A stretch of 64,000 nt of DNA from Sporolactobacillus mangiferae (GCF_023336505.1 NZ_JAMAST010000006.1:1-64000), one strand, 5' to 3'. Positions 7,843 through 19,206 are shown, numbered from the stretch's first letter. The notes: a model not told the origin generated them from the letters alone. A program made the numbers and translations.

Positions 7843-8284
7843 TCTTATGAGAAAAATGGACAATATTTTTCCTCCTATACTGATCCTGATTTTAAAGAAT
7901 AAGCGCAGCAATGAAAGAAACTTGTTTTTTTGTGTGTTTTTTAATGGGTTGATTGATGCTATGTTAGGGGATCAAGTTGATGTTCACACAAATCTTAAAG
8001 GTGCAGACTTTCCATACCTTTCAGCGTGCTGAATCGGCTCGTTGACATGAAGAATTGACGCAAGTTTTCATGCCTATGAAACATGAACAGAAAATCAACA
8101 ATGAAAAGCGATGATCCATTATAGATACATAAAATGAATTATGTTTCTTAAATTATCATAAATAACAAAGCATTTAACGAACTTAATTATTAAACAAACG
8201 ATTAATTAGTTATTATGTTTGCTTTTTTTAGACCAAGATTTGTTACAGAGTTAAATGAGTGATATTAACTACTTATCTCTAAGA
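7843..8284. other. A/T-rich intergenic stretch without a recognised feature
   Basis: About 440 bases between copy 1 of the dispersed element and the methyltransferase terminator. A 61-codon frame exists here (7847-8032) but has no ribosome site, and its codons do not resemble the neighbouring genes. I see no RNA motif or promoter I would defend. Confidence 0.5.
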
Positions 8285-8316
8285 AAAAATGAGTGTGGAT
8301 GTATCTATCCACACTC
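8283..8316 (-). terminator. Terminator of the acetyltransferase/methyltransferase operon
   Basis: GAGTGTGGAT (8291-8300) and ATCCACACTC (8307-8316) form a perfect 10-pair stem with a 6-base loop. On the minus strand it is followed by ATTTTTTCTT. Confidence 0.9.
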
Positions 8317-8333
8317 ATTAAGAAATTAATGAT

Positions 8334-9548
8334 TTATTTGCTGCATACAAGGGTAAACAGTTTGGGCAGCCCTATATCAGCAATCTTCATATTTGGTGCC
8401 TCATCCAATCGTTGTACGATCAAACCCGATTCGGCAAATGCAGTAATGATTTCTCCAAGGGTCCACTCTCTTAAAGAAACTGCCTGTATCTCCTCCTCTT
8501 TTCGAAGCTCAGATTGCAGATGTTTTGAATAAGCGACCCGCTGTCTTCTTAAAGACTGATCAAAATAATTGCCATAAACGATCTGCCTTTTTCCTTTTGT
8601 CGTGACAAGTTTTGTTGAGACAGGATGAAATTCTTGGATAATAAATTGTCCACCAGGCTTCAGCAAATGAAAAACAAGTGCTGCAAGCGGCTCAAGATCG
8701 ACAAAATAATGCAGGATGCCCAGTTCCATGAACACGTAATCATATCTCTCACTATGTCGCTCCAATGGCAACTGTAATACGTCACAAACAATATATTCAA
8801 CAGGCATTCTCAAGGCACTGGCAACATTTTGGGCATAGGCCGCATTTTCAGAGGCAATGTCAACAATGGTAACCTGTGCTCCCATCAGTGCAAGTGCAAG
8901 TGCTTTTCCACCGTTGGAGCCAAGAAGATTTATGATCTTCTTTCCCTTCACGTTCTGAAAATAGGAAGCCATTGATCCAAGCTTGCCTTCGGGATCCCGT
9001 CTTATTTTTTTCGCAGCTTCGTCAGGCGTTCCAAAACGATTGATCCAGGCCTGATATGCTTCATGATTCCATGCCTGACCATTGATTCCAGAATCTTTGT
9101 ATTGCATTTCTTTTAATCGCAGCTTAACTGCTTCGCGAATGGGATCATTTTTCTGTAAAGTTCGTAGAAAGAACCCAAACGATTTCACGGCAAGCCTGGC
9201 AGCCCCAATGCTAATAAATAGTCGATCCGGATCTGTGCGTATCACTGTTCCGAAATAACCGATAATCGTGACTTTGCATTGTAAACTTTGAAAAGTAAAA
9301 GAGGCGGCCCGTTTCGTATTCACTATTTCTGATGCACCTTGTTCACGCATTGTCTTATGCAATATTGCCAGTGCATCCCATTGAACAGAGATTCGCACGG
9401 CATGATCACAGTGGACGGCGCACCCTTGCAGTTTCAATGCGGAAAGGCCTTCAATTGTCGCCGGTATCTTTTCTTTTTCTATCAGCTGCCATGCATGTAA
9501 AATGGCTTCTTGCCAAGCGGCTTCTTTATTATTCTCTTTCCTGTTCAT
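8334..9548 (-). CDS. Fusion of a nucleotidyltransferase-like domain to a class I SAM methyltransferase
   Basis: 404 residues in two parts. Residues about 160-404 are a class I methyltransferase with the lead-in WNHEAYQAWINRFGTPDEA, motif I INLLGSNGG (206-214), motif II TIVDIA (227-232) and LLKPGG (295-300). This C-terminal type is common alone in Bacillales. Residues 1-140 form a separate alpha/beta domain (QGCAVHCDHAVRISVQWDAL). Its layout recalls the minimal nucleotidyltransferase fold, but I cannot see a clean G-S-x10-D-x-D motif. The substrate is unknown. It starts two bases after a double GNAT gene, so the pair is probably cotranscribed. Confidence 0.75.
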   Translation of the reverse strand: MNRKENNKEAAWQEAILHAWQLIEKEKIPATIEGLSALKLQGCAVHCDHAVRISVQWDALAILHKTMREQGASEIVNTKRAASFTFQSLQCKVTIIGYFGTVIRTDPDRLFISIGAARLAVKSFGFFLRTLQKNDPIREAVKLRLKEMQYKDSGINGQAWNHEAYQAWINRFGTPDEAAKKIRRDPEGKLGSMASYFQNVKGKKIINLLGSNGGKALALALMGAQVTIVDIASENAAYAQNVASALRMPVEYIVCDVLQLPLERHSERYDYVFMELGILHYFVDLEPLAALVFHLLKPGGQFIIQEFHPVSTKLVTTKGKRQIVYGNYFDQSLRRQRVAYSKHLQSELRKEEEIQAVSLREWTLGEIITAFAESGLIVQRLDEAPNMKIADIGLPKLFTLVCSK

Positions 9549-9550
9549 TA

Positions 9551-10426
9551 TTAAATGCCTCTCAGGTTCTTAAGATGTGCTCGAAAATAGTTGATCGTCT
9601 CTTGAATCGTGAACCCCATTTTTTTGTACAGATGCAGTGCACGTTCATTACGTGATTCAACTTCCAGCATCACCTGTTTTGTGTGACCTTGAAAAAGTTG
9701 ATTCAGAACAAGCTGAAAAAATGCGCTGCCAAGGCCCTTGTTTTGATAATCTGCATGCAGACCGAACCCAAATAGAAAAGCGCGATCTTCTTCAAACCGT
9801 ACGTAACAGATGCCGATAATTGCGTTCTCATACACAGCCATGTATCCCTGACGATTAGCCGAAAGCAAAGCCATCTCAATGAGGTTCCGTGCATCTGCTC
9901 TGCTGTCATGAAAACTGGACATACTGACTGCAATGAGCTGTTCCATTCTGGCCATCGTCTGTTTTTCAAGTGACAGCACATTTGAAACCGAACGAATCTC
10001 ATATTGTCCACATTCCAGCGCCATGACGTATTCTGAAAAATCATAGTTGGCCTGAAAATGATCGATCACAGCATTATTCGGAAAATCCGGCTGAGATACA
10101 AACAGCACGTCAGAAACTTGAAATAGTTCCAGTTCTGCAGCAGTGCGCAAAAACAAAGCTGTAAAGTACCCCTTTTTTCGATACATGGGCAGTGTTAATG
10201 CAGAAAGTTCGGCTTCAGCTTGCATTGGCGCAAATAAATGAATGAACGCAACAAGCCGATGATTTTCATAGCAAAGAAAGGTATGATTCATCTCATTTCG
10301 GAAGTTGAGTGAGCCATCTAAATCCATCTTGTAAGTAATGCCGTCCACTTGCGAGCAGATATGTTCAAGCGTCTGGATTTCTCTTTTTTCCAAAGGACTT
10401 AATCGTTTAACTGGTCGTATAATCAT
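9551..10426 (-). CDS. Tandem GNAT N-acetyltransferase
   Basis: A 291-residue protein made of two GNAT folds. The N-terminal one (about 1-140) has a weak acetyl-CoA loop (YRKKGYFTALF). The C-terminal one (about 145-285) has the complete A motif YQNKGLGSAFFQLVL and the late strand RNERALHLYKKMGFT. Such tandem GNATs usually have one active half. The substrate is unknown. It is the first gene of a pair with the methyltransferase fusion, and both end at the terminator at 8283-8316, which suggests a shared modification or detoxification task. Confidence 0.82.
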   Translation of the reverse strand: MIIRPVKRLSPLEKREIQTLEHICSQVDGITYKMDLDGSLNFRNEMNHTFLCYENHRLVAFIHLFAPMQAEAELSALTLPMYRKKGYFTALFLRTAAELELFQVSDVLFVSQPDFPNNAVIDHFQANYDFSEYVMALECGQYEIRSVSNVLSLEKQTMARMEQLIAVSMSSFHDSRADARNLIEMALLSANRQGYMAVYENAIIGICYVRFEEDRAFLFGFGLHADYQNKGLGSAFFQLVLNQLFQGHTKQVMLEVESRNERALHLYKKMGFTIQETINYFRAHLKNLRGI

Positions 10427-10489
10427 AAGCGCTCCGTGGCCTTTTTTATGTAACCAAGCCCGATCAGCAGGCTTTTTGCAGGTGAAAAC

Positions 10490-11500
10490 CTAAGCATTTG
10501 CAAACAGATCTCCCGCACTTGAACTATGGACAGGCTGCGCACGTGCAGACGGATCAATATAGTGTTTTGCATTATTCACCGCGGTTGGCGCCTCGCCAAA
10601 GCCGGTGGCAATGAGCTTCACTTTTCCTGGATAGGAGGCAATGTCCCCTGCCGCGTAAACTCCAGGTATATTGGTTTCCATTTTGCTGTTAACAAGTATT
10701 GCGTTTTTTTCCAATTGAAGATTCCAATCCTTGATTGGACCAAGCGCGGAAACAAATCCATAATTGACAACCAAGTCATCGAGAGACAGCGTTTCTTCAT
10801 GATCGCCTTTTACCATTTGAATCGCCAGTTCGTTAATTTTATTTTCTTTAACAGAAACGGACTTTGCCGTAAAAGGTGTTTTGATATGCACAGCTGCTTT
10901 TTTCATTGCTTCGACACTTGTTTCGTGGGCACGGAACTCATTACGCCGATGGACAATTGTCACATCTTTTGCAATCGAGGCAAGCGTGTTGGCCCAGTCA
11001 ACAGCTGAATCACCACCGCCAAGAATAACGACCTGCTTCCCCTTAAAAACGGAGACATCCTGAACATAATAGTGGATATTGGTGATTCCTTCAATTTTCT
11101 GATCTACTTTGAGTGGACGCGGTGAAAATGCTCCGACTCCCGCGGTAATGACAACCGTTTTTGTTTGATGAATTTGTCCGGATTGTCCGATCAGCTCGAT
11201 GATACCGTCCTCATGTCGATTCAGTGTTGCGATCGTTTCATCAAGCACGATCTCCGGTTTAAATTGTGCAGCTTGCTTCACTAAATTATTGACCAGTTCT
11301 TTAGCCTTTATCTTTGGAAATCCGGCTACATCAAAGATTTCCTTTTCCGGATAGAGCGTGCTGAGTTGGCCACCAAGTTGAGGCAGGCTTTCTATAATTT
11401 TAACTTTCATCTGCCTCATTCCGGCGTAAAATGCGGTAAAAAGCCCAACAGGCCCACCACCAATGATCGTTATATCAAAAAGATTTTGTTTTTCAGTCAA
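10490..11500 (-). CDS. Ferredoxin--NADP(+) reductase, type 2 (YumC-like)
   Basis: The start is a TTG at 11500, six bases after GGAGGG, which removes 14 codons from the longest frame and gives 336 residues, close to YumC (about 332). Visible are the FAD-binding [16 protein letters not shown], the NADP-binding [17 protein letters not shown] and the C-terminal FAD motif GVYAAGDIA. It lacks the CxxC of thioredoxin reductase, which separates the two families. It supplies electrons to ferredoxin or flavodoxin. It ends 63 bases before the GNAT gene. Confidence 0.92.
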   Translation of the reverse strand: MTEKQNLFDITIIGGGPVGLFTAFYAGMRQMKVKIIESLPQLGGQLSTLYPEKEIFDVAGFPKIKAKELVNNLVKQAAQFKPEIVLDETIATLNRHEDGIIELIGQSGQIHQTKTVVITAGVGAFSPRPLKVDQKIEGITNIHYYVQDVSVFKGKQVVILGGGDSAVDWANTLASIAKDVTIVHRRNEFRAHETSVEAMKKAAVHIKTPFTAKSVSVKENKINELAIQMVKGDHEETLSLDDLVVNYGFVSALGPIKDWNLQLEKNAILVNSKMETNIPGVYAAGDIASYPGKVKLIATGFGEAPTAVNNAKHYIDPSARAQPVHSSSAGDLFANA

Positions 11501-11612
11501 AACAATCCCTCCGCCTGTCCATAAAAATTCGTAAATAATCATGTTTTATTCTAAGCGAATGATTGGATTAATGCCATTAGAACGCTCATGGCAGTATTCA
11601 CTCAAAAAATCT

Positions 11613-14066
11613 TTATTCCGTTCCTGAGTTTTTCTGAGCCAGATCCGGCCAGATTTCTGAAACCGTTCCATCTTCATCCTGATCTAAAATAAAGGAACCA
11701 TTATTGAAACGATCCGAGACACGCACATTATCCGCGTTTACCGTGAAAGTTTTTCCTGTGTCCGTTCCAATCTTGAATACATCCAGACGATTGGCTAAGG
11801 CGAATCCGACAAGATGATGCGGACGGGTTTTTAATTCACGCAGGAGCTGTATGCCTCTTCGCGGACGGCCCGTTTGTTCGATTTGTCCGTCAATGGCCAT
11901 TTTTTTGACTGAACCGCGATCCGTTACGATCAACAAGTGAGCGGGCGTTGACTGAGTGTACGCAACCGCTCCAGCTAAATAATCGTCCTTTTTTAGCTGG
12001 ACAGCCTTGACACCTGCTGCACGGACGCCGACTTCGCCCGCTTCTTTTTCCGCAAAACGCAGTCCGTATCCTAGATATGTGCCGAGAACTAAATCGGTTG
12101 AACCATCCGTTACAAGTACAGCGAGACATTGATCATCTTTTTTCAGTTTAAGCGCAGCCAGAGGCTTTGACCTCCGTTGTGCCTGATAGGCGCTCAGTTT
12201 TGTGCGTTTTACCATGCCTCGTTTAGTCAAGAAAATCAGATAATTTTTCGTTTCATCAAAGCTTCTGACTGGAACAGCATGGATCAGTTCCTCATCAGAA
12301 TCAAGAGGAACGAGACTCGAAATATGCTGACCAAGTTCTTTCCATCGGCGATCCTGAATTTCATGAACCGGCAAATAAATGTAACGCCCCATGTTTGTAA
12401 ATACAAGCAGCGTGTCTGTTGTGTTCATCTGCTGCTGAAACAGAGGATGGTCCGTTTCTTTCATTGCTACCGCATCCTCACTGCTTGCGGCAAAGGAGCG
12501 AAGACTTGAGCGTTTGATATAGCCGTGTTTTGTTAAAGAAACCATAACCTCTTCAGAGGCAACCATGACTTCAAGATCAATCTTTATATCTTCGATTTCC
12601 GCCTGAATCGTTGTTCTTCGCGCATCTGAATAGTTTTTGCGAACGTCTGTTAGTTCTTTTTTGATGACGGCAATCAGCTTTTTTTCTGAATTAAGAATGC
12701 CTTTCAGTCTGCCAATTGTTGCTTCCAATTGTTGTTCTTCTTTCTGAAGAGTCACAATGTCTGTATTGGTCAGTCGGTACAGTTGCAAGTTAACAATAGC
12801 TTCAGCCTGTGCTTCTGTAAAGCCGAAGGAATGAGACAGGTTCTGTTTTGCATCTTTCTTATTCTTTGAACTGCGTATTACACGAATCACATCATCTAAA
12901 ATCGAAATGGCTTTGATCAGACCATGGACAATGTGTTGCCGGTCAATGCTTCGCTGCAATTCAAATTGCGTTCGACGTGTTACGACTTCTTTCTGATGCG
13001 CTATATATGCTTCCAGAATTTCTTTGAGACCAAGCTGTTTTGGTGCCTTTTGATCAATGGCCACCATGTTGAAATTATAGGAAATCTGCAGATCCGTATT
13101 TTTGAAATAATAATTGAGAATGCCGTCCGGGTCAGCATCTTTTTTAAGTTCGATAATAACGCGCATTCCGCTTCGATCTGTTTCGTCCCGGACTTCAGAA
13201 ACGCCCTCTACTTTGTGATCCAGTCGAAGCTCATCCATTTTTTTCACGAGAAGTGCTTTATTCACTTCATAGGGCAGTTCGTTGATCACAATCTGTTTAC
13301 GCCCGGTACGCAGCGTCTCCGTTTTCGTTCTTGCGCGAATCACAATTTTGCCCTTGCCGGTTTTATAAGCCTTTTTAATTCCGTCCAGTCCTTGTACAAT
13401 ACCGCCCGTTGGAAAATCCGGCCCCTTGACGCAGGTCATCAGATCATCGACAGTAGATTGAGGATGCTCCATCAGCATAATCGTTGCGTCAATAATTTCG
13501 GAGAGACAGTGCGGCGGAATCTCCGTTGCGTAACCGGCCGAAATACCTGTTGAACCATTTACCAGTAAATTAGGAAATTTTGATGGAAATACCGTGGGTT
13601 CTTCCGTTGAATCATCAAAATTAAGTACAAAATCTACGGTTTTTGCATCGATATCACGAAGCAGTTCGACCGCTATTTTTGAAAGCCTTGCCTCAGTATA
13701 ACGCATAGCAGCCGGAGGATCACCGTCCAGGCTGCCATTGTTCCCGTGCATTTCGATCAGCGGCATGCGCACTTTCCAGTCCTGGCTCATCCGGACCATT
13801 GCTTCATAAACTGAAGAATCGCCATGCGGATGATAGTTACCGATTACGTTGCCGACTGTTTTTGCCGACTTGCGAAAAGGCTTATCATTTGTATTCCCGT
13901 CGCGAAGCATGGCGTAGAGAATTCTGCGCTGCACCGGTTTTAAACCGTCGCGGACATCAGGAAGCGCACGTTCCTGAATAATATATTTACTATAAATACC
14001 GAAACGGTCGCCCATCACTTCCTCCAGCGTCCGATTCACAAGTTTTTCTCGACTCGCCACAATCAC
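11613..14066 (-). CDS. parC: DNA topoisomerase IV subunit A
   Basis: 817 residues. The breakage-reunion domain carries [14 protein letters not shown], with the wild-type Ser and Glu at the quinolone-sensitive positions, and the catalytic Tyr in AMRYTEARL. The C-terminal half is the beta-pinwheel domain. It lacks the GyrA box (QRRGGKG), consistent with ParC. With ParE it decatenates daughter chromosomes. The start overlaps the parE stop by 4 bases (ATGA), so the two are coupled. Confidence 0.96.
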   Translation of the reverse strand: MIVASREKLVNRTLEEVMGDRFGIYSKYIIQERALPDVRDGLKPVQRRILYAMLRDGNTNDKPFRKSAKTVGNVIGNYHPHGDSSVYEAMVRMSQDWKVRMPLIEMHGNNGSLDGDPPAAMRYTEARLSKIAVELLRDIDAKTVDFVLNFDDSTEEPTVFPSKFPNLLVNGSTGISAGYATEIPPHCLSEIIDATIMLMEHPQSTVDDLMTCVKGPDFPTGGIVQGLDGIKKAYKTGKGKIVIRARTKTETLRTGRKQIVINELPYEVNKALLVKKMDELRLDHKVEGVSEVRDETDRSGMRVIIELKKDADPDGILNYYFKNTDLQISYNFNMVAIDQKAPKQLGLKEILEAYIAHQKEVVTRRTQFELQRSIDRQHIVHGLIKAISILDDVIRVIRSSKNKKDAKQNLSHSFGFTEAQAEAIVNLQLYRLTNTDIVTLQKEEQQLEATIGRLKGILNSEKKLIAVIKKELTDVRKNYSDARRTTIQAEIEDIKIDLEVMVASEEVMVSLTKHGYIKRSSLRSFAASSEDAVAMKETDHPLFQQQMNTTDTLLVFTNMGRYIYLPVHEIQDRRWKELGQHISSLVPLDSDEELIHAVPVRSFDETKNYLIFLTKRGMVKRTKLSAYQAQRRSKPLAALKLKKDDQCLAVLVTDGSTDLVLGTYLGYGLRFAEKEAGEVGVRAAGVKAVQLKKDDYLAGAVAYTQSTPAHLLIVTDRGSVKKMAIDGQIEQTGRPRRGIQLLRELKTRPHHLVGFALANRLDVFKIGTDTGKTFTVNADNVRVSDRFNNGSFILDQDEDGTVSEIWPDLAQKNSGTE

Positions 14067-16021
14067 TCAGCACCTTTCACAGCATTCAATCCTTCAGTTT
14101 CCTCTTCCTCAAGTCCAAATGCAACATGGGATTCAATCCATTTACGGCGAGGTTCCACCTTATCGCCCATCAATGTTGTCACTCGGCGCTCGGCATAGGC
14201 CTGGTCTTCGATATGGACCTGTATCAAAGTCCGTGACTCCGGATTCATGGTGGTCTCCCAAAGCTGCTCGGCATTCATCTCTCCGAGTCCTTTGTAGCGC
14301 TGAATCGTATAGCCCTTACCGATTTTCTTTATGGATTCTTTAAGTCCCTGATCGTCCCAGGCGTACTCAACAGTTTCATTTCTACCGGTTCCCTTGCTGA
14401 CCTTATATAACGGCGGAAGGGCAATATATACTTTTCCCGCATCAATGAGCGGCCGCATGTATCGATAGAAGAAGGTAAGCAGAAGCACCTGAATATGGGC
14501 ACCGTCATTATCCGCATCTGTCATGATAATGATTTTATCGTAGTTGCTGTCTTTGATCGAGAAGTCGGATCCGACCCCCGCTCCGATTGCATAGATAATC
14601 GTATTGATTTCTTCGTTTTTCATAATTTCTTCAAGGCGTGCTTTTTGTGTATTAATGACCTTGCCTCGAAGCGGAAGCACTGCCTGAAATTTCCGGTCGC
14701 GCCCCTGTTTTGCAGATCCTCCGGCAGAGTCACCTTCGACAAGATACAATTCATTTCGTGAGGCGTTTTTTGAAGCCGCAGGAGTTAGCTTACCGCTTAA
14801 AATGGACTCCTTGCGCTTTGTCTTTTTCCCGTTTCGCGCTTCTTCTCTTGCTTTGCGCGCCGCAACACGGGCCTGCCGCGCACGCATTGCCTTTCGAATC
14901 AAAAGTTCGCTTGTTTGCGGGTTTTCTTCAAGAAAATAAGCTAGCTGTTCAGATACAACAGTATCAACTGCTGAACGTGCTTCGCTAGTTCCCAGTTTTT
15001 CCTTTGTCTGCCCTTCAAATTGGAGCAGATTTTCAGGAACACGTACGGAAACAATCCCCATGAAACCTTCGCGTATATCTGCTCCATCAAGGTTTTTTTC
15101 TTTTTCTTTCAGAATCCCGCTTTTTCTGGCATAGTCATTAAAAACACGGGTCAATGCCGTGCGAAACCCGGATTCGTGTGTACCGCCATCCTTGGTACGC
15201 ACATGATTAACAAAAGAAATTAAATTCTCCGAATACCCATCGTTATACTGAAAGGCGACTTCAACCTCCATTTCATTTGCGGTCCCTTCGAAGGCAACGA
15301 CCGGATGAAGGACATCTTTATCTTCATTCAAATAAGCAACAAACTCCTTGATGCCTTCATCATAATGATAAATGTCCTCACGACCACTCCGCTCGTCAGT
15401 CAGAACAATCTTCATTCCTTTCTGAAGAAATGCGGATTCACGAAGTCGTTCACTCAAAATGTCAAACTGATAAACTGTCGTACTGAAAACCGTAGCATCC
15501 GGTTTAAAATGGATCAGTGAGCCCGTTTCCCTGGTCGTGCCGATTTGTTCAAGTGTTGTTACTGGATGACCGCCACGCTCAAAGCGCTGTTTAAAAGTTT
15601 TCCCATCACGCCATATCGTGACTTCAAGCCATTCTGACAATGCATTGACAACAGAAGAACCAACGCCGTGCAGACCGCCACTTGTCTTATACCCACCGCT
15701 TTGGCCAAATTTTCCTCCTGCATGGAGAACCGTGAAAATGACCTCTACCGTTGGTTTGCCTGTACGGTGCATTCCTGTCGGCATGCCGCGTCCAAAGTCG
15801 CGAACGCTGACGCTGCCATCTTTATGAATGCACACAAGTATTTCGTTTCCATATCCGGCAAGTGCTTCGTCAACTGCATTATCAACGATTTCATACACAA
15901 GATGGTGAAGTCCCCTAGAATCAGTAGATCCAATATACATACCTGGGCGCTTTCGTACAGCTTCAAGCCCCTCAAGGATTTGAATCGTATCATCATCATA
16001 TGCAGATATTTGTTTTGCCAA
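14063..16021 (-). CDS. parE: DNA topoisomerase IV subunit B
   Basis: 652 residues of GHKL ATPase, transducer and TOPRIM domains in that order. Seen are the ATP-binding [12 protein letters not shown] and [14 protein letters not shown], the TOPRIM Glu in [17 protein letters not shown] and the metal-binding DADNDGAHI. Length and the [16 protein letters not shown] block fit ParE rather than GyrB only weakly, but the coupled parC gene settles the call. It heads a two-gene parE-parC operon. Confidence 0.96.
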   Translation of the reverse strand: MAKQISAYDDDTIQILEGLEAVRKRPGMYIGSTDSRGLHHLVYEIVDNAVDEALAGYGNEILVCIHKDGSVSVRDFGRGMPTGMHRTGKPTVEVIFTVLHAGGKFGQSGGYKTSGGLHGVGSSVVNALSEWLEVTIWRDGKTFKQRFERGGHPVTTLEQIGTTRETGSLIHFKPDATVFSTTVYQFDILSERLRESAFLQKGMKIVLTDERSGREDIYHYDEGIKEFVAYLNEDKDVLHPVVAFEGTANEMEVEVAFQYNDGYSENLISFVNHVRTKDGGTHESGFRTALTRVFNDYARKSGILKEKEKNLDGADIREGFMGIVSVRVPENLLQFEGQTKEKLGTSEARSAVDTVVSEQLAYFLEENPQTSELLIRKAMRARQARVAARKAREEARNGKKTKRKESILSGKLTPAASKNASRNELYLVEGDSAGGSAKQGRDRKFQAVLPLRGKVINTQKARLEEIMKNEEINTIIYAIGAGVGSDFSIKDSNYDKIIIMTDADNDGAHIQVLLLTFFYRYMRPLIDAGKVYIALPPLYKVSKGTGRNETVEYAWDDQGLKESIKKIGKGYTIQRYKGLGEMNAEQLWETTMNPESRTLIQVHIEDQAYAERRVTTLMGDKVEPRRKWIESHVAFGLEEEETEGLNAVKGAE

Positions 16022-16126
16022 TTAAAGAACCCCTTTCACTTTCTTCACGATCTGACACAAACGCATAAGTCGTTCACATTTGCCGACTGTTTATGGGCCA
16101 TTCTTTTCGTTCTCATATGCCAAAAC

Positions 16127-16167
16127 CAGAATTTCTTACTGATCCAGGCAGTCCGTCAGTAATTCTG
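16127..16167 (-). terminator. Possible terminator of the carboxypeptidase gene
   Basis: CAGAAT and TACTGA (16127 onward) pair with TCAGTA and ATTCTG (ending 16167), with a bulge of about four bases. It lies 17 bases after the carboxypeptidase stop on the minus strand. The T-tract is weak (GGTTTTGG), so this may not be a strong terminator. Confidence 0.4.
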
Positions 16168-16183
16168 ATTTCATACTCACGAT

Positions 16184-17695
16184 TTACAGTTGATAAATGT
16201 CTTTGTATTTTGCCGACAAATATTGGATCAGATAATCAGGATTCGGTCCTTCACCTGTTGCTTCCCGCAAAATTTCAAGTGGTTTCTTCAATCGTCCGAA
16301 TTGATGAATATGCCTGCTCAGCCAGTCCGTAACAATATGCAAGTTACCTGAACTGACCTGGTTGTCAAAATCAGGTATATCCTTCATCATGGCATGCTTA
16401 AACTGCGCGGCATATACATACCCCAGCGCATAGGATGGAAAATAACCAAAATCCCCACCCGGCCAGTGAATATCCTGCAAGACACCTTCGCGGTCACTGG
16501 CTGGGACAATGCCGAGATACTCCTTCATTTTTTCATTCCAAATTCCCGGCAAGTCACGAACCTGCAAGTCACCATTAAACAGCGCCTTCTCAATATCATA
16601 GCGAACCATAATGTGCAACGGATACGTCAGCTCATCAGCATGCGTACGAATGAATGAGGGATGCGCTGTATTAATTGCGCGGTAAAAGTCATCAAGAGAA
16701 ACGCCATCAAACTGACCGCTTCCATACCGTTTTAATTCGCTGTAGTGATGGGACCAAAAGGCTTTGCTGCGGCCGATAAAGTTTTCAAAGAAAAGTGATT
16801 GTGATTCGTGAATGCCCATTGATGTCCCTTCGCAGAGCGGTGTCCCGACAAGATCACGGGAGATATGCTGTTCATACAGCGCATGGCCGCCTTCATGGAC
16901 CGTTCCCAAAACAGTCGAGATAAAATCGTGTTCCTGGTAATTCGTGGTTACACGAACGTCACCGGGGTTAAGCGTAATTTCAAATGGATGCTCGGTTTCA
17001 TCCAACCGTCCGGCATCAAAATCATAACCGATTTCTTTAAGCAGATGCAGACATAGTGCTCGCTGGTTTTCAATCGGGAACGACGTGGTCAAAAAAGAAG
17101 AATCCGGCTGATTTTTTGAGGCGATGACTTCTTTAACAAGCGGAATCAGCCGGCTGCGCAATTTTCCGAAAACATGATCAATCGTCTCAGCGGTTAAGCC
17201 GGGTTCGTATAAATCAAGAAGTGCGTCATACTGATTATGATTGATTCCGCGGTATTCAATGAATTTCCGTTTAAAAGAAACCATTTTTTCCAAATACGGC
17301 TGGAGCAAGGAAAAGTCGCTTTTTTCCTTTGCCTCTTTCCACACACTTTGTGCCTCAGATTGCAAAATAACATATGCTTTATACTCTTCAGACGGAATAT
17401 GAATAAAACGGTCATACGTTTTTTGAGATTCTTCCACCATTCTTTTTGTTACGGAACTCAGCTGTTCCTGCACCGAGGGATTGGTCAGTGCATCTATGTA
17501 TCCTTTCATTTCATCTGAAGTGGATCGCTTAAACACTTCATCTGAAAGTGTACCTACCACTTCGGATCTTTGTGCGATTCCTTTTCTTGGCGCGCCTGTC
17601 CGCATATCCCACTCTGCAAGTGCAATCGCCTCATTAAAGTCCATAATTTTTTTAACGTAATTTTTATACGAATGAACAACATCGGTAATCATCAT
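16184..17695 (-). CDS. ypwA: Metallocarboxypeptidase, M32 family (YpwA)
   Basis: The ATG at 17695 follows AAAGGGG, giving 503 residues, against about 501 for YpwA. The zinc motif is HEGGH in GTVHEGGHALYEQ, with the partner Glu in MGIHESQSLFFENF and the M32 signature DVRVTTNY. These cytosolic enzymes remove C-terminal residues from peptides. In B. subtilis ypwA also lies next to ypsC and rnpB, as here, so the order is conserved. Confidence 0.94.
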   Translation of the reverse strand: MMITDVVHSYKNYVKKIMDFNEAIALAEWDMRTGAPRKGIAQRSEVVGTLSDEVFKRSTSDEMKGYIDALTNPSVQEQLSSVTKRMVEESQKTYDRFIHIPSEEYKAYVILQSEAQSVWKEAKEKSDFSLLQPYLEKMVSFKRKFIEYRGINHNQYDALLDLYEPGLTAETIDHVFGKLRSRLIPLVKEVIASKNQPDSSFLTTSFPIENQRALCLHLLKEIGYDFDAGRLDETEHPFEITLNPGDVRVTTNYQEHDFISTVLGTVHEGGHALYEQHISRDLVGTPLCEGTSMGIHESQSLFFENFIGRSKAFWSHHYSELKRYGSGQFDGVSLDDFYRAINTAHPSFIRTHADELTYPLHIMVRYDIEKALFNGDLQVRDLPGIWNEKMKEYLGIVPASDREGVLQDIHWPGGDFGYFPSYALGYVYAAQFKHAMMKDIPDFDNQVSSGNLHIVTDWLSRHIHQFGRLKKPLEILREATGEGPNPDYLIQYLSAKYKDIYQL

Positions 17696-17841
17696 TAGCG
17701 CCCCTTTGTGTAATAAAACCATAAGTATCGTCTCATAATCTTTTTTCTTGATGTTCAGTTAAAGTTCCTTCTTTGTCTTTAATAAACAGTAACACGGTAC
17801 AGACGTTTTCTTTTGATTATGGACGAACGTATGTTCAATTG

Positions 17842-18984
17842 TCAATCCGAATACTTTTTCCCAAAATATTGATAAAAGTTCGTTCGAATCCGCCCATTGT
17901 ATAATTTTCTTTTTTTATTCGCCTGTCGGCCAAAGTAACTTTCAAACTGATCATATGAAGTTATGAAATAAAACGACCATGATTTATACGTTTTATATAG
18001 ATGTCCCAGATCTTGACAAATCTGTTGAATTTGCGCTATATCTCCCATCCGTTCTCCATATGGTGGATTTCCAATCATACAGCCATGATCGGCTTTAGTC
18101 GTAAAATCCGCGACCTGCATTTGTTTAAATGTAATTAATCCTCCAAGGCCCGCCTCCAGAGCATTGTGTTTAGACAGTTCGATCATACTATGATCAATAT
18201 CGCTGCCCAGAATCTGCAAGGGTTGATCATAATCAGCCAGATCCTCCGCTTCGTCACGTGCATGTGACCAAATATCTGCACTGATTGTTGGCCAGGATTC
18301 AGATACAAAATCGCGGTTAAAACCGGGCGCAATGTTTTGACCGATCATCGCGGCTTCGATCGGAAGCGTCCCTGAGCCGCAAAATGGATCCGCAAACGGT
18401 CGATCCGGAGTCCAGCGGCTGAGCAAGATCATCGCACTGGCCAAAGTTTCCTTCAAAGGTGCCAGATTATGCAGGCGTCTGTATCCGCGTTTATGCAGGC
18501 CTTCGCCTGAAGTGTCAATGGACAGGGTCGCTGTATCCTTCTCGATTGCAACCTGTATTTTATACACAGGTCCGTCTTCAGCGAACCATTCTTTGTGATA
18601 ATGCTGCTTGAGGGACTCTACGATGGCTTTCTTGACAATCGCCTGACAATCCGGAACGCTGTACAGAGCTGATTTGTGTGATTTCCCGGTGACCGGGAAT
18701 GAAGCATTAATCGGTAAAAATTCTGCCCACGGTAACGCCTTTGTCTGTTCAAACAGGTCGTCAAATGATGTAGCCTGAAAGCACCCGATCTGCAGACGAA
18801 TGCGGTCTGCTGTACGCAACCAAAGATTGCACCGGCAAATAGCCAGCGCATCTCCGGGAAAAACAATTTGCCCGTTTTTTACATCCAAGTCTTTATAGCC
18901 TAGTTTTCTCAGTTCACCGGCAGCAACAGATTCAACGCCCATGGCCGTCGTCGCAATTAATGTCATCGTCTGATCCATATGCAT
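17842..18984 (-). CDS. ypsC: THUMP-domain RNA N2-guanine methyltransferase (YpsC/RlmL-type)
   Basis: 380 residues: an N-terminal THUMP RNA-binding domain (about 45-155) and a Rossmann methyltransferase with DPFCGSGTLPIEAAM as motif I and the catalytic NPPYGER as motif IV. It matches the N-terminal half of E. coli RlmL, which makes m2G in 23S rRNA. Two ATGs lie two codons apart; GAAGGGA spaces better to the second (18978). It sits between rnpB and ypwA, the same order as in Bacillus. Confidence 0.93.
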   Translation of the reverse strand: MHMDQTMTLIATTAMGVESVAAGELRKLGYKDLDVKNGQIVFPGDALAICRCNLWLRTADRIRLQIGCFQATSFDDLFEQTKALPWAEFLPINASFPVTGKSHKSALYSVPDCQAIVKKAIVESLKQHYHKEWFAEDGPVYKIQVAIEKDTATLSIDTSGEGLHKRGYRRLHNLAPLKETLASAMILLSRWTPDRPFADPFCGSGTLPIEAAMIGQNIAPGFNRDFVSESWPTISADIWSHARDEAEDLADYDQPLQILGSDIDHSMIELSKHNALEAGLGGLITFKQMQVADFTTKADHGCMIGNPPYGERMGDIAQIQQICQDLGHLYKTYKSWSFYFITSYDQFESYFGRQANKKRKLYNGRIRTNFYQYFGKKYSD

Positions 18985-19099
18985 GTTCCCTTCTCAGGAA
19001 TTATCGTCTTTTTTTCAAATAAATTGACATGGTTAACAAAAATGCTTTTAACTCAGTATGCAGCATGAAACCACGGACCTTGTAGCCTGTGTGACTTTT

Positions 19100-19206
19100 C
19101 AGTTATCCCGTTTACCGCGAGTCTCCTTGGACAAGCTGGAATCTGCGGGGCTCGCGCTTTCGTTTCTGGTTCGCACTTTGATGCCTAGCTAAAAGCTTAT
19201 ACCTTC
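19100..19206. repeat. Dispersed intergenic element, copy 2
   Basis: The 3' part (19156-19206) matches 7790-7840 in order and spacing: GCTTTCGTTTCTG, CACTTT, TAGCTAAAA, TATAC. Before it, GCGAG and CTCGC can form the ends of a hairpin (19118-19155), in the place of the fold seen in copy 1. It lies between rnpB and ypsC and ends about 15 bases from the rnpB terminator. Confidence 0.55.

Noticed and set aside
7847-8032. A 61-codon plus-strand frame in the gap before the methyltransferase terminator
   Set aside because: No Shine-Dalgarno sequence, no motif, and it lies in A/T-rich intergenic DNA.
10427-10489. AAGCCTG/CGGGCTT hairpin as a terminator between the ferredoxin-NADP reductase and GNAT genes
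   Set aside because: The stem is followed by GGTTAC rather than a T-tract, so it is unlikely to terminate transcription.
12924-13553. A 209-codon frame on the plus strand
   Set aside because: It lies wholly antisense to conserved parC coding sequence and its product has no recognisable motif.
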